Assembly: GCA_024636595.1 (NCBI GenBank) | Contig: JAGXGT010000056.1 | Location: forward strand, 1 to 17,922 | Length of the DNA stretch: 17,922 nucleotides | Direction of reading: 5' to 3' | Source of the DNA: Sphingomonadales bacterium | GTDB taxonomy: Bacteria > Pseudomonadota > Alphaproteobacteria > Sphingomonadales > Sphingomonadaceae | Shown here: positions 1 through 7,636 of the stretch, piece by piece | Layout: each line of letters opens with the position of its first letter | Numbering within the stretch: position 1 is the first letter of the stretch | Program-made: the position numbers and the translations under genes | Notes under the pieces: generated by a model | Seen by the model: the letters and a program-made list of their open reading frames with translations, nothing else | Told to the model about the DNA's origin: nothing | Databases searched by the model: none

Positions 1-504
1 AGCACCGGCGGGAAAATCCATGAAGGTCACGCCGAAGCGGCCCAATATCTTGTTGATCAGGGTTTCGGTCGCGGCATAGAGCGGCCCGCTGTGGACGACG
101 ACGTCACCCTGATTGACATTGGCCAGCAGCACCGTGGTGATAGCCGAGATGCCGCTGGAAAACACCAGCGCGTCCTCGGCCTCGTCCCAGACGCTCAGCC
201 GGTCTTCCAAAATTTCCTGATTGGGGCCGTTGAAGCGGGAATAGACCAGACCATCCGAACCGCCCGGGCGTTTTCCCGTGATCCCCTCGAAAAAGCGCTT
301 GCCGGCGGCGGCATTTTCGAAGGCGAAGGTCGAGGTGAGGAAGATCGGCGGCTTGAGCGATCCTTCGGAAAGTTCCGGATCATAGCCGTGCCCCATCATC
401 AATGTTGCCGGCTTCAGCTTGCGCCCGCCGATTTTTTCGATCGGCGCCTTGGGCATCCGGCGGGTTACCGGAATCGCTGCCACGTCGTCATCATGCTTGG
501 ACAT
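1..504 (-). CDS. Cystathionine gamma-synthase family PLP enzyme (N-terminal part, runs off the window)
   Basis: The visible 168 residues are the N-terminal part of a Cys/Met-metabolism PLP-dependent enzyme (trans-sulfuration family: cystathionine gamma-synthase, cystathionine lyases, methionine gamma-lyase). Family features seen are the substrate/cofactor stretch YSRFNGPNQ (about residues 80-88), with the Tyr-Ser-Arg that contacts the PLP phosphate of the partner subunit, and SSGISAI (about 109-115), the phosphate-binding loop. The stretch SLKPPIFLTSTFAF is typical of the family start. The catalytic lysine lies beyond base 1 and cannot be checked. The start ATG at 504 is preceded by a modest purine-rich AGAGGG. 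The transporter gene lies 47 bases upstream on the same strand, so cotranscription is possible. The exact reaction (synthase, beta- or gamma-lyase) cannot be settled from this fragment. Confidence 0.9.
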   Translation of the reverse strand, partial: MSKHDDDVAAIPVTRRMPKAPIEKIGGRKLKPATLMMGHGYDPELSEGSLKPPIFLTSTFAFENAAAGKRFFEGITGKRPGGSDGLVYSRFNGPNQEILEDRLSVWDEAEDALVFSSGISAITTVLLANVNQGDVVVHSGPLYAATETLINKILGRFGVTFMDFPAGA

Positions 505-551
505 ATTTTTCCCTCTATCCTTGATATCTCAACGAAACCTTGAACGAAAAG

Positions 552-1958
552 CTAAGTGGTTACAACGGAAACTATCCAGATACAGCCGATTATGATCGGG
601 ATGCCAGCGAGATCAAGCAGGAAGCCGGATTTCAGCATTCTGGGGAGTTCGATATGGCCGGTTGACCAGGCAATCGCATTGGGGCCGGTACCGCTGGGCA
701 GCATGAACCCCCAGCTTGCGGCCATTGCCGCAGGGACGGCGAGCAGCACCGGATCGACACCGGTTGCCAGAATCAGGCTGGCGACCACCGGCATGACACC
801 GCTGGCGGTTGCGACGTTCGAGGCAAATTCCGTGATCAGGATGACGAGCGCGACCAGCGCGATGGCGATGATGATCACCGATACCGACTTGAGCGGTTCC
901 AGCATCAGGCCGAGCCAGTCGGCCAGCCCGGACTCGATGATCCCCGCGGCAAGAGCGAGCCCCCCGCCAAACATCATGATCACGCCCCACGGCGCGCGGT
1001 CGGCCTCATCCCAGTTGAGCAGCTTGCGGCCGGTGCCGTCAGGCAGCATGAACAGCAGCAAGCCGCCAAAGATCGCCACGCTGCCGTCGTGCAGTGCGCC
1101 GTCCGGGAAATAGTTCTTGATCTCCGGCAGCAGCAGCCAGCCAAGCACGACGATCGCGACGACCGGCACCAGCCGCTTTTCCGGCACGCTCCACGGTCCG
1201 GATGCGCCGATCACATGTCTGGCTTTGACCCCGTCAAAACTGTGCTTTCCAACCTTTTGCACCGCGATCAATATGCCAGCCGATACCGGAATACCAACAA
1301 GGACGATCGGCAATCCGAATTTGAGCCAGTCGACAAAATCTATCTGCATGCCCAGGGTCTTGTTGAGCAGCCCGACGGCAATCGCATTGGTCGGGCTGCC
1401 GACCAAAGTACCCAGCCCGCCGATCGAGGCGGCAAAGGCGACGCCCATGATCAGCGCCCCGGCAAAGCCCTCGGTCTCGCCATCTTCGACACCACCTGCA
1501 ACCAGAACGGCGAGCGCTATCGGGACCATGATCAGGGTCGACGAGGTGTTGGAAATGAGCATGGAAAGCAAGGCGGTGGCGATCATGAAGGCGAATAATA
1601 TGCCCCAGGCGCTTTTGCCGGACAGCCCGATAATCGCCAGCGCCAGCCGTTTGTGAAGACCGACCCGCTCGATCGCCAGCGCCAGAAAGGCACCGCCGAG
1701 GATCAGGAACAGGATCGGCGAATAATATTCGCTGGCAGTTTCGGCGGTGGTCATCACGCCCATCGTCGGCAGCGCCAGAAACGGCAGCAGAGCAGTCGCG
1801 GTCAGCGGTATTGCCTGCGTCATCCACCAGATTGCCATCAGGATGGTCAGCGCCGCGACTTTCCAGGCATCGGGACTCATCGATTCCGGTGTGGGCAGCA
1901 ACAGCATGGCGATGAATATGGCAATTCCCGCCCATAGACCGATGCGTTGTGCGTTCAT
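552..1958 (-). CDS. DASS/SLC13-family anion (probably dicarboxylate or sulfate) : sodium symporter
   Basis: A 468-residue, highly hydrophobic inner-membrane protein of the divalent anion:Na+ symporter family, which imports di- and tricarboxylates, sulfate or phosphate with sodium. Hallmarks seen: a first SNT motif at residues 136-138, the loop GGLGTLVGSPTNAI (about 180-193), a repeat-related second site TEFASNVAT (376-384) and LPSGTGPNAIAW (about 420-431). The second site reads SNV instead of the usual SNT. The substrate cannot be told. I chose ATG 1958 because AGGAG sits five bases upstream (1964-1968 on the minus strand). An in-frame ATG at 2003 would add 15 residues encoded by the REP-like repeat and is very unlikely. 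The gene precedes the PLP enzyme gene at 1-504, which is weak grounds for a shared transcript. Confidence 0.9.
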   Translation of the reverse strand: MNAQRIGLWAGIAIFIAMLLLPTPESMSPDAWKVAALTILMAIWWMTQAIPLTATALLPFLALPTMGVMTTAETASEYYSPILFLILGGAFLALAIERVGLHKRLALAIIGLSGKSAWGILFAFMIATALLSMLISNTSSTLIMVPIALAVLVAGGVEDGETEGFAGALIMGVAFAASIGGLGTLVGSPTNAIAVGLLNKTLGMQIDFVDWLKFGLPIVLVGIPVSAGILIAVQKVGKHSFDGVKARHVIGASGPWSVPEKRLVPVVAIVVLGWLLLPEIKNYFPDGALHDGSVAIFGGLLLFMLPDGTGRKLLNWDEADRAPWGVIMMFGGGLALAAGIIESGLADWLGLMLEPLKSVSVIIIAIALVALVILITEFASNVATASGVMPVVASLILATGVDPVLLAVPAAMAASWGFMLPSGTGPNAIAWSTGHIELPRMLKSGFLLDLAGIPIIIGCIWIVSVVTT

Positions 1959-1963
1959 GCCCT

Positions 1964-1968
1964 CTCCT
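1964..1968 (-). promoter_or_regulatory. Ribosome binding site AGGAG that fixes the start of the DASS transporter
   Basis: The minus strand reads AGGAG with a five-base spacer to ATG 1958. It lies inside the longer in-frame reading that begins at 2003. That favours the shorter protein starting MNAQRIGLW and leaves the repeat at 1977-2063 non-coding. Confidence 0.7.
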
Positions 1969-1976
1969 CTTGATCC

Positions 1977-2063
1977 GTCATGCCAGCGAAGGCTGGCATC
2001 CAATCCAATGGGCGGTTCTTTGACGCCCTGCTGGTTTAGGCCCCAGCCTTCGCTAGGGTGACC
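1977..2063. repeat. Inverted pair of REP-like palindromic units (REPIN-type doublet)
   Basis: Two related 27-base units face each other across a 33-base spacer: one on the plus strand at about 1977-2003, one on the minus strand at about 2063-2037. They share the core AGCGAAGGCTGG and the flank GTCA. Each unit is an imperfect palindrome: the first forms GCCAGC-GAAG-GCTGGC, and the second is a weaker version. The whole could also fold as one large hairpin. It lies between pgeF (ends 2077) and the transporter (starts 1958), the usual intergenic place for REP elements. It may terminate or protect transcripts coming from pgeF. Membership of a sphingomonad REP family is my recognition, not a database result. 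Confidence 0.7.
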
Positions 2064-2076
2064 TTCAAAATCAAAC

Positions 2077-2865
2077 TTATTCCGCCATGCCGATCAGCGA
2101 AATCTGCCGACCATAGCCCGCCTCGCCGCGATGGCAGGACCGGCGATAGCTGAAATAGCGGTGCTCAAGCGCATAAGTGTCGAGACCGAGCTTGTCGATC
2201 TTGGTCATGCCCGCCGCTTGCAGCCGCGCCGCTACATAATCTTCGATATCGAACTGGAAATGGTCCGGCTTGCCGGGTGCGAAGAAACGGTCATTGGCTG
2301 CGTCGGCATCGAGGAACCGAGCGCGGAAGGCTGCGTCTACTTCATAGCTGGGCTGGGCGATGCAGGGGCCGATGGCGCAGGCGATATGGTCGCGACTAGC
2401 GCCCAGTTTTTCCATCGCGGTGATGACATTGTCGGTCACACCCGCAATCGCGCCTTTCCAGCCGGCGTGGGCCGCACCGATCACCTTCGCTTCCGGATCG
2501 TGGAACAGCACCGGCACGCAATCGGCGGTCAATATGCCGAGCAGCAGGTTCGGCTGGTCGGTGACCATGGCATCGGCCTGCGGGCGCTGATCCAGCGGCA
2601 AAGGTTCGGTCACGGTTACCACGTCGGCGCTGTGGATCTGATGGACGGTGACCAGTGTGCCGCCCGGCAGTACGCCGTCTGTTGCGCACCGCCGGTTTTC
2701 CATAATAGTGTCGCGATCATCATCGCTGCCCAGACCGATATTCAGCCCGGCGTAAATGCCTTTCGAAATACCCCCTGCCCGGCCCAGGAAACCGTGGGTT
2801 GCGCCATCGAGCAGGGAGGAAGCCGTGATATCAAGCAAGGCTTTTGTGGACCTGTTCGGCGACAT
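2077..2865 (-). CDS. pgeF: Peptidoglycan editing factor PgeF / laccase-domain (YfiH, DUF152) protein
   Basis: A 262-residue protein covering the full laccase-domain family (COG1496). In E. coli the homologue YfiH removes misincorporated serine from peptidoglycan precursors; other homologues act as purine nucleoside phosphorylase/deaminase. The metal/active-site residues are all present: HQIHSADV (His75, His78), ADCVPVLFHD (Cys116) and GAAHAGWKG (His133). The C-terminal signature YFSYRR is also present (about residues 237-242). The ATG at 2865 overlaps the 3' end of pepN by 35 bases in another frame. The sequence before it has only a weak CGAAAG, so translation probably depends on coupling to pepN. 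A TTG at 2838 is an alternative start that would remove nine residues outside the conserved fold. The product is expected to be cytoplasmic. Confidence 0.93.
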   Translation of the reverse strand: MSPNRSTKALLDITASSLLDGATHGFLGRAGGISKGIYAGLNIGLGSDDDRDTIMENRRCATDGVLPGGTLVTVHQIHSADVVTVTEPLPLDQRPQADAMVTDQPNLLLGILTADCVPVLFHDPEAKVIGAAHAGWKGAIAGVTDNVITAMEKLGASRDHIACAIGPCIAQPSYEVDAAFRARFLDADAANDRFFAPGKPDHFQFDIEDYVAARLQAAGMTKIDKLGLDTYALEHRYFSYRRSCHRGEAGYGRQISLIGMAE

Positions 2866-5461
2866 CTTTCGACAGATTCGGCTGCGCCGCGATCTTCTCC
2901 AATGCCAGCCGCATCAGTTCCGACCGGCCGCGTTCATAACGCCGCCAGCGGCCGAGCGACGGGATGAAGCGCGCCGCGGTCTGCGGATTCTGCTTGTCCA
3001 ACGCGATCACCATGTCGGCGATGATCTGATAACCCTTGCCCGACGGATCGTGGAAGCGGACCTGATTGCCGGTGAACGCACCATAAAGCGCACGAACGCG
3101 GTTGGGATTGGCCATTGTAAAATCGGGATGGCGCGACAGGGCGTCGACCCGTTTCAGCGTATCGGGCCGCATCGACATCACCTGCAGGCTGAACCATTTG
3201 TCCAAGACCAGCGGGTTGCCCTTGAACCGCTTGTAGAAATCTTCAAAGGCTGCGGTGCGTTCTTCCGCTTCGAGATGCGACAATACCCCCAGCGCGCCCT
3301 GCATGGCGGTCATATTGTCCGCCTCGCGATACTGGTCGAAGGCAGTTTCGGCCGCCGTCTCGGTGAACGAGGCGGCCAGATAGCCGAGCGTGACATTGCG
3401 CAATTTGCGCTTCGCCCGCGCTTCGGCATCGAGCGAGAACTCGCCCGGCGCGCAGGACTTGTAAAGCTTGCGGAACTGTTTTTCGAACTGCACGCCGATT
3501 TTTCCACGCAATTTTTCGCGCTCGTCGTGGATTGCCTGCGGATCGACTTCGGCCATCTGGTCACCAAGAAAGGCTTCGCTTGGCAGCAGAATGATTTCGG
3601 CCAGGAAGGCGGGATCCAGTGACGGGTCGGCGAGGATTTTCGCGATCGCCAGCAGGATGATATCGCGATCGACCGGCGTGCCCGACACCTTTGCGGTCAG
3701 ATAATGGGTCATCAGCTGCTGCATCGCCTCGAACCGGGCAAACGGGTCGTCGTCATGCGCCGACAGGAACGCCAGCTGCTCGGCGCTCTGGTTGCTTTCG
3801 AGGATGATCGGCGCGGAAAAGCCGCGGTTGATCGACAGGATCGGATGGTCCTGATGGCCTTCGAGAACGAAGCTTTTTTCGGCCTGATCGAGCAGCAGCA
3901 GTTGTTCTCCGTCGTGGGCGCCGGTCTCCGGATCAAGCAGCGCGGTGCGCAGTGGAATGAGCAGATCGGACGGTGTCGGCTTTTCGCCATTCTGGGCGAT
4001 TTTCTGGGTGAGATGCAGCGTCGCGGTGCCGGTTTGCGGATCGTGCGACAGTTTCGCAGTTACTCTCGGCGTGCCCGGCGTTTCATACCATTTGCGGAAT
4101 TGCGTCAGATCAATTTCGCCGCCATCTTCCATGGCGGTGACAAAATTCTCGCAGGTCGCCGCTTCGCCGTCGTGCCGGTCGAAATAGAGATCGGTGCCCT
4201 TGCGGAACTGCTCCGGCCCCATCAGCGTGTTCATCATCCGGATGACTTCCGCGCCCTTGTTATAGACGGTGGCAGTGTAGAAGTTGGAAATTTCCTGATA
4301 GCTTTCCGGGCGGATCGGATGGGCCAGCGGACCGGCATCCTCGGGGAATTGTGCGGCGCGCAGGATTCGCACATCCTCGATCCGTTTCAGCGCGGCCGAG
4401 CCCATGTCGGCGGAGAAGCTCTGATCCCGGTAGACGGTTAAGCCTTCCTTGAGACTGAGTTGGAACCAGTCGCGGCAAGTGACGCGATTGCCCGACCAGT
4501 TGTGGAAATATTCATGCGCAACCACGCCTTCGATACCGTCAAAATCGGCATCGGTGGCAACCTCGGGATCGGCGAGAATATAGCGCGAGTTGAAGATATT
4601 GAGACCCTTGTTCTCCATCGCGCCCATGTTGAAGTCGCTGACCGCGACGATATTGAAAAGGCCGAGATCATATTCGCGGCCATAAGTCTCTTCGTCCCAG
4701 CGCATCGAATCTTTCAGCGCCTGCATCGCGTGGCCGGTGCGGTCGAGATCGCCGTCGCGGACCCAGATGTTGAGCTCGACCGGCTTGCCCGAGCGGGTGG
4801 TGAAGCTGTCGTTATTGGCGACCAGATCACCGGCGACCAGCGCGAACAGATAGCTAGGTTTCGGCCAAGGATCATTCCACTGGACCCAGTGGCGACCATT
4901 CTCGCCATCGCCCTCGGCGACCTTGTCGCCATTGCACAGCATCACGGGGAATTTTGCCTTGTCGGCCTCCATCCGCACCTGATAGCGGCTCAGCACATCG
5001 GGCCGGTCGGGCGAGAAGGTGATCCGGCGGAAGCCTTCTGCCTCGCATTGGGTGCACAGCATGTCGTTCGAGCCATAGAGGCCCATCAGCTGCGTGTTGG
5101 TCGACGGATCGAGTTCGACCTCAATCTCGACAACATGCGCCGCGCCACTCAATGGCAGGACCAGATCGCCCTCGACCAGTTTCCAGTCGGTACGGGCCGC
5201 GCCGTCAACCTTCACCGATGCGGGGGTGATATCGTCGCCCTGCAGAACCAGAGGTTCGTCCGCCGTTGCGCTTTTCGAGCGCCGAACGTCGAGTTTCGAT
5301 CGGACCACGGTCCGCGTCAGATCGAGGTCGAAATCCAGTTCGATTTCCGGGATGAACCAGGCCGGCGGGCGATAATCCTGGCGGCGGATCGTCGCAGGAT
5401 CCTTGGGGGCTGGCGCGGCATCGGCCATTTCGTCATTCGGAGCTTTTTGAATATCTAACAT
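2831..5461 (-). CDS. pepN: Aminopeptidase N (M1 family zinc metallopeptidase)
   Basis: A protein of about 876 residues, matching the roughly 870 of E. coli PepN, which removes N-terminal residues from peptides in the cytoplasm. The M1 signatures are complete: GAMENKGLN (exopeptidase motif) and HEYFHNW (HEXXH, first His about residue 316), followed by the third zinc ligand in LKEGLTVYRDQ. The C-terminal half is the alpha-helical DUF3458 part usual for PepN. The start is uncertain. ATG 5461 gives the family's usual length; in-frame ATGs at 5473, 5482 and 5497 would add 4 to 12 residues. AAGGA lies only two bases before ATG 5461, which is too close for a good ribosome site. The 3' end overlaps pgeF. 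The gene is divergent from the M48 protease gene across 70 bases. Confidence 0.96.
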   Translation of the reverse strand: MLDIQKAPNDEMADAAPAPKDPATIRRQDYRPPAWFIPEIELDFDLDLTRTVVRSKLDVRRSKSATADEPLVLQGDDITPASVKVDGAARTDWKLVEGDLVLPLSGAAHVVEIEVELDPSTNTQLMGLYGSNDMLCTQCEAEGFRRITFSPDRPDVLSRYQVRMEADKAKFPVMLCNGDKVAEGDGENGRHWVQWNDPWPKPSYLFALVAGDLVANNDSFTTRSGKPVELNIWVRDGDLDRTGHAMQALKDSMRWDEETYGREYDLGLFNIVAVSDFNMGAMENKGLNIFNSRYILADPEVATDADFDGIEGVVAHEYFHNWSGNRVTCRDWFQLSLKEGLTVYRDQSFSADMGSAALKRIEDVRILRAAQFPEDAGPLAHPIRPESYQEISNFYTATVYNKGAEVIRMMNTLMGPEQFRKGTDLYFDRHDGEAATCENFVTAMEDGGEIDLTQFRKWYETPGTPRVTAKLSHDPQTGTATLHLTQKIAQNGEKPTPSDLLIPLRTALLDPETGAHDGEQLLLLDQAEKSFVLEGHQDHPILSINRGFSAPIILESNQSAEQLAFLSAHDDDPFARFEAMQQLMTHYLTAKVSGTPVDRDIILLAIAKILADPSLDPAFLAEIILLPSEAFLGDQMAEVDPQAIHDEREKLRGKIGVQFEKQFRKLYKSCAPGEFSLDAEARAKRKLRNVTLGYLAASFTETAAETAFDQYREADNMTAMQGALGVLSHLEAEERTAAFEDFYKRFKGNPLVLDKWFSLQVMSMRPDTLKRVDALSRHPDFTMANPNRVRALYGAFTGNQVRFHDPSGKGYQIIADMVIALDKQNPQTAARFIPSLGRWRRYERGRSELMRLALEKIAAQPNLSKDVAEQVHKSLA

Positions 5462-5468
5462 GGTCCTT

Positions 5469-5497
5469 GCCATAAGAGCCATTTGCACCCCGCGCAA
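5469..5497 (-). promoter_or_regulatory. Candidate pepN-pgeF promoter (TTGCGC, 17-base spacer, TATGGC)
   Basis: On the minus strand TTGCGC (5497-5492) and TATGGC (5474-5469) are separated by 17 bases. A transcript would begin near 5462, directly at ATG 5461, so it would be leaderless or nearly so. That fits the poor ribosome site. The hexamers are only partial matches to the sigma-70 consensus, so this is a suggestion. Confidence 0.3.
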
Positions 5498-5510
5498 TTG
5501 CGTTTATGGC
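5483..5510 (+). promoter_or_regulatory. Candidate promoter of the M48 protease gene (TTGCAC, 16-base spacer, TATGGC)
   Basis: TTGCAC at 5483-5488 and TATGGC at 5505-5510 would start a transcript near 5517. That leaves a short leader containing GGGAG (5521-5525) before ATG 5532. It overlaps the candidate pepN promoter on the other strand. The 10-base palindrome CGCAATTGCG (5493-5502) lies between the two elements and could be a shared operator. The matches are partial and no regulator is identified. Confidence 0.3.
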
Positions 5511-5531
5511 TGGGGCAAAAGGGAGTGGGTC

Positions 5532-6827
5532 ATGTCCAGAATATTGCTTTTCGTCTTCGCCGTCTTGTTGATCGCTGGCCTGCCAGCGGAAATGGCTTTC
5601 GCCCAGAATGCGGCACCGGCCTTTGATGTCGAACAAGCGAGCCGCGCCTATATCGACACGTTGCAGGGTGCCGAGCTGGAAAAATCGAACCAATATTTCG
5701 AAGGCGGCTACTGGCTAATATTGTGGGGAGCGCTGGTTGGCGTTTTGGTAGATTTCGCGATCCTCCAGTCGCGCCTGTCCGCCCGCTTCCGGGACTGGGC
5801 CGAGCGGGTGACCAGCAGGAAATGGCTGCAACCGGCACTTTATGCGCTTCCTTATGTTCTCGCCGGGTTCGTGCTCACGTTGCCATGGACGATCTACACC
5901 CGCTTTTTCCGGGAACGGGAATATGGGCTGATGAGCCAGAATTTCGGCGACTGGTTCGGCGAGCAGATGATTGGTCTGGGCATCTCGCTGATCGTCTTTC
6001 CGCTGCTCCTGATGGCAATATTTGCAGTGATCCGGCGCGCACCCAAGCTTTGGTGGCTGTGGGGAACTGGTGTGATCTCGATCTTTCTGTTCATTGGGCT
6101 GTTGCTTGGCCCCGTGTTCATTTCGCCCCTGTTCAACGACTATACGGAAATGGCCGAGGGGCCGATGCGCGACCGGATTGTCGCAATGGCGGCGGAATAT
6201 GATATTCCGGCGCAGAATATTTATGTGTTTGACCAGTCCAAACAGCACAAGAGGATATCGGCCAATGTTTCCGGCGTCGGGCCGACAATTCGGGTTTCAC
6301 TGAATGACAATCTGCTCGAACGCACCGATCCGGACGAAGTCGCGGCGGTGATGGGGCATGAAATGGGCCATTATGTGCTCGGCCACACATGGCGGATCGT
6401 ACTGATCCTGTCGCTGATCGTTGCGCTCGGACTGTTTATTGTCGCACGCTTGGCACCGCAGCTGATCGAACGGCACGGCGCAAAATGGGGCGTCCGGAGC
6501 ATAGCCGACCCCGCAGCCATTCCCCTGCTCAGTCTGATCCTGACGGTCTATTTCTTCGCCGCAACACCCGCGTTCAATAGCCTGATCCGGATCAATGAGA
6601 GCGAGGCGGATCGCTTCGGTCTCGACACCGCGCGGGAACCAGATGGTTTTGCGAAGGTGGCGATGCGCCTGTCAGAATATCGCAAGATTGAACCGGGACC
6701 GGTGGAAGAAATGTTGTTCTTTGATCATCCATCGGGTGCCACCCGTGTGCGCATGGCGATGCAGTGGAAAGCGGACCATGTGAAAAATCCGACAATGGTC
6801 AATCCGGGCCAGCTAGAAAAGGAATAG
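5532..6827 (+). CDS. M48-family membrane metalloprotease (Ste24 / CAAX prenyl protease 1-like)
   Basis: A 431-residue integral membrane zinc protease. Seen: a signal-like hydrophobic N-terminus with a possible cleavage at AFA-Q (about residue 24), several membrane segments (about 58-78, 100-120, 145-167, 174-196, 288-306, 328-345), the catalytic HEMGH at 276-280 and the third zinc ligand Glu356 in ESEADRFGLD. FNDYTEM (201-207) and FFDHPSGATRV near the C-terminus are also typical of the Ste24 branch. Bacterial members lack a prenylation pathway and probably act in membrane protein quality control; the substrate here is unknown. ATG 5532 is chosen because GGGAG lies six bases upstream and the signal segment begins there. 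An upstream in-frame ATG at 5460 overlaps the pepN start and is rejected. The SDR gene follows after five bases. Confidence 0.93.
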   Translation: MSRILLFVFAVLLIAGLPAEMAFAQNAAPAFDVEQASRAYIDTLQGAELEKSNQYFEGGYWLILWGALVGVLVDFAILQSRLSARFRDWAERVTSRKWLQPALYALPYVLAGFVLTLPWTIYTRFFREREYGLMSQNFGDWFGEQMIGLGISLIVFPLLLMAIFAVIRRAPKLWWLWGTGVISIFLFIGLLLGPVFISPLFNDYTEMAEGPMRDRIVAMAAEYDIPAQNIYVFDQSKQHKRISANVSGVGPTIRVSLNDNLLERTDPDEVAAVMGHEMGHYVLGHTWRIVLILSLIVALGLFIVARLAPQLIERHGAKWGVRSIADPAAIPLLSLILTVYFFAATPAFNSLIRINESEADRFGLDTAREPDGFAKVAMRLSEYRKIEPGPVEEMLFFDHPSGATRVRMAMQWKADHVKNPTMVNPGQLEKE

Positions 6828-6832
6828 CCGTG

Positions 6833-7633
6833 ATGCCGCGCATGTTGATTTTTGGAATGGGCTATACCGCCTCCCGACTGGCGCACCGGCTGCGGGCGGA
6901 GGGCTGGGAAGTGATTGGTACGCGCCGGGAAGCGCAGGATGGCGCGCTGGCGTTTGATGATGCGCCATCCGTTCTGGCAGCGCTGGAATCCGCAACCCAT
7001 GTCCTGTCGTCGGTGCCGCCCTCCCGTGATGGTAGCGAGCCGGTGCTTGATCACTATGGTGCGGCGATCGGCTCAGCCTCGTTGAAGTGGAGCGGTTATC
7101 TGTCCTCGACCGGAGTCTATGGCGATGCCGATGGCGCCTGGGTTGACGAAAGCGCGCCGATTGGTTCGGGCCGACGCAAGGCGCGCAGCGAGGCTGACCA
7201 GAGCTGGCAGGACCTGCGCAGCGACATGCATGTGTTTCGACTGCCCGGCATTTACGGGCCGGGCCGCAGCCCGCTCGACCGGGTGCGAGAAGGCAAGTCC
7301 AGCCGCGTCGATATGCCGGGACAGGTGTTCAGCCGGATCCATGCAGACGACATCGTCGCGGCGGTGATTGCATCCTTTGACGGTCCGGCGGGCGTCTATA
7401 ATATTTCCGATGACCTGCCCGCGCCGCAGCACGAGATTGTTGCTCATGCTGCCAGGCTGCTGGGGATGGAAGTCCCGCCTCTGCAATCGCTGGAAGAGGC
7501 CAATCTGTCTCAGGCGGCGCTGGGTTTCTATGAAGAGAACCGGCGTGTTGCCAATGGCAAGGCGAAGCGGCTGCTGAACTGGGAGCCGCAATATCCGGAT
7601 TACAAGGCGGGCTTGCAAGCACTGCTCGACTAG
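6833..7633 (+). CDS. Atypical SDR / NAD(P)-binding epimerase-like protein (YeeZ-type)
   Basis: A 266-residue soluble Rossmann-fold protein of the NAD-dependent epimerase/dehydratase group. The dinucleotide-binding turn GMGYTA is at residues 8-13. The strand with SST (91-93) and the later RLPGIYGPGR (136-145) and HADDI are typical of extended or atypical SDRs. The usual catalytic YxxxK is not seen where it is expected: that stretch reads RRKARSEAD (about 114-122), with no tyrosine, so the chemistry may be lost or different. The substrate is unknown. ATG 6833 is preceded nine bases upstream by AAGGA, which lies in the end of the M48 gene, so the two genes are very likely one transcript. The gene converges with the EamA transporter gene, with three bases between the stop codons. 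Confidence 0.88.
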   Translation: MPRMLIFGMGYTASRLAHRLRAEGWEVIGTRREAQDGALAFDDAPSVLAALESATHVLSSVPPSRDGSEPVLDHYGAAIGSASLKWSGYLSSTGVYGDADGAWVDESAPIGSGRRKARSEADQSWQDLRSDMHVFRLPGIYGPGRSPLDRVREGKSSRVDMPGQVFSRIHADDIVAAVIASFDGPAGVYNISDDLPAPQHEIVAHAARLLGMEVPPLQSLEEANLSQAALGFYEENRRVANGKAKRLLNWEPQYPDYKAGLQALLD

Positions 7634-7636
7634 GCG

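Noticed and set aside
1959..2003. Fifteen-residue N-terminal extension of the DASS transporter
   Set aside because: It would be encoded by the REP-like unit and would bury a good AGGAG site inside the coding region; the hydrophobic protein starts naturally at 1958.
4460..5458. A 332-codon open frame on the plus strand inside pepN
   Set aside because: Antisense to a full-length M1 aminopeptidase with all its motifs; the translation is not family-like.
5460..5531. Twenty-four-residue extension of the M48 protease
   Set aside because: It would overlap the pepN start codon and place charged and aromatic residues before the signal segment, whereas ATG 5532 has a well-placed GGGAG.
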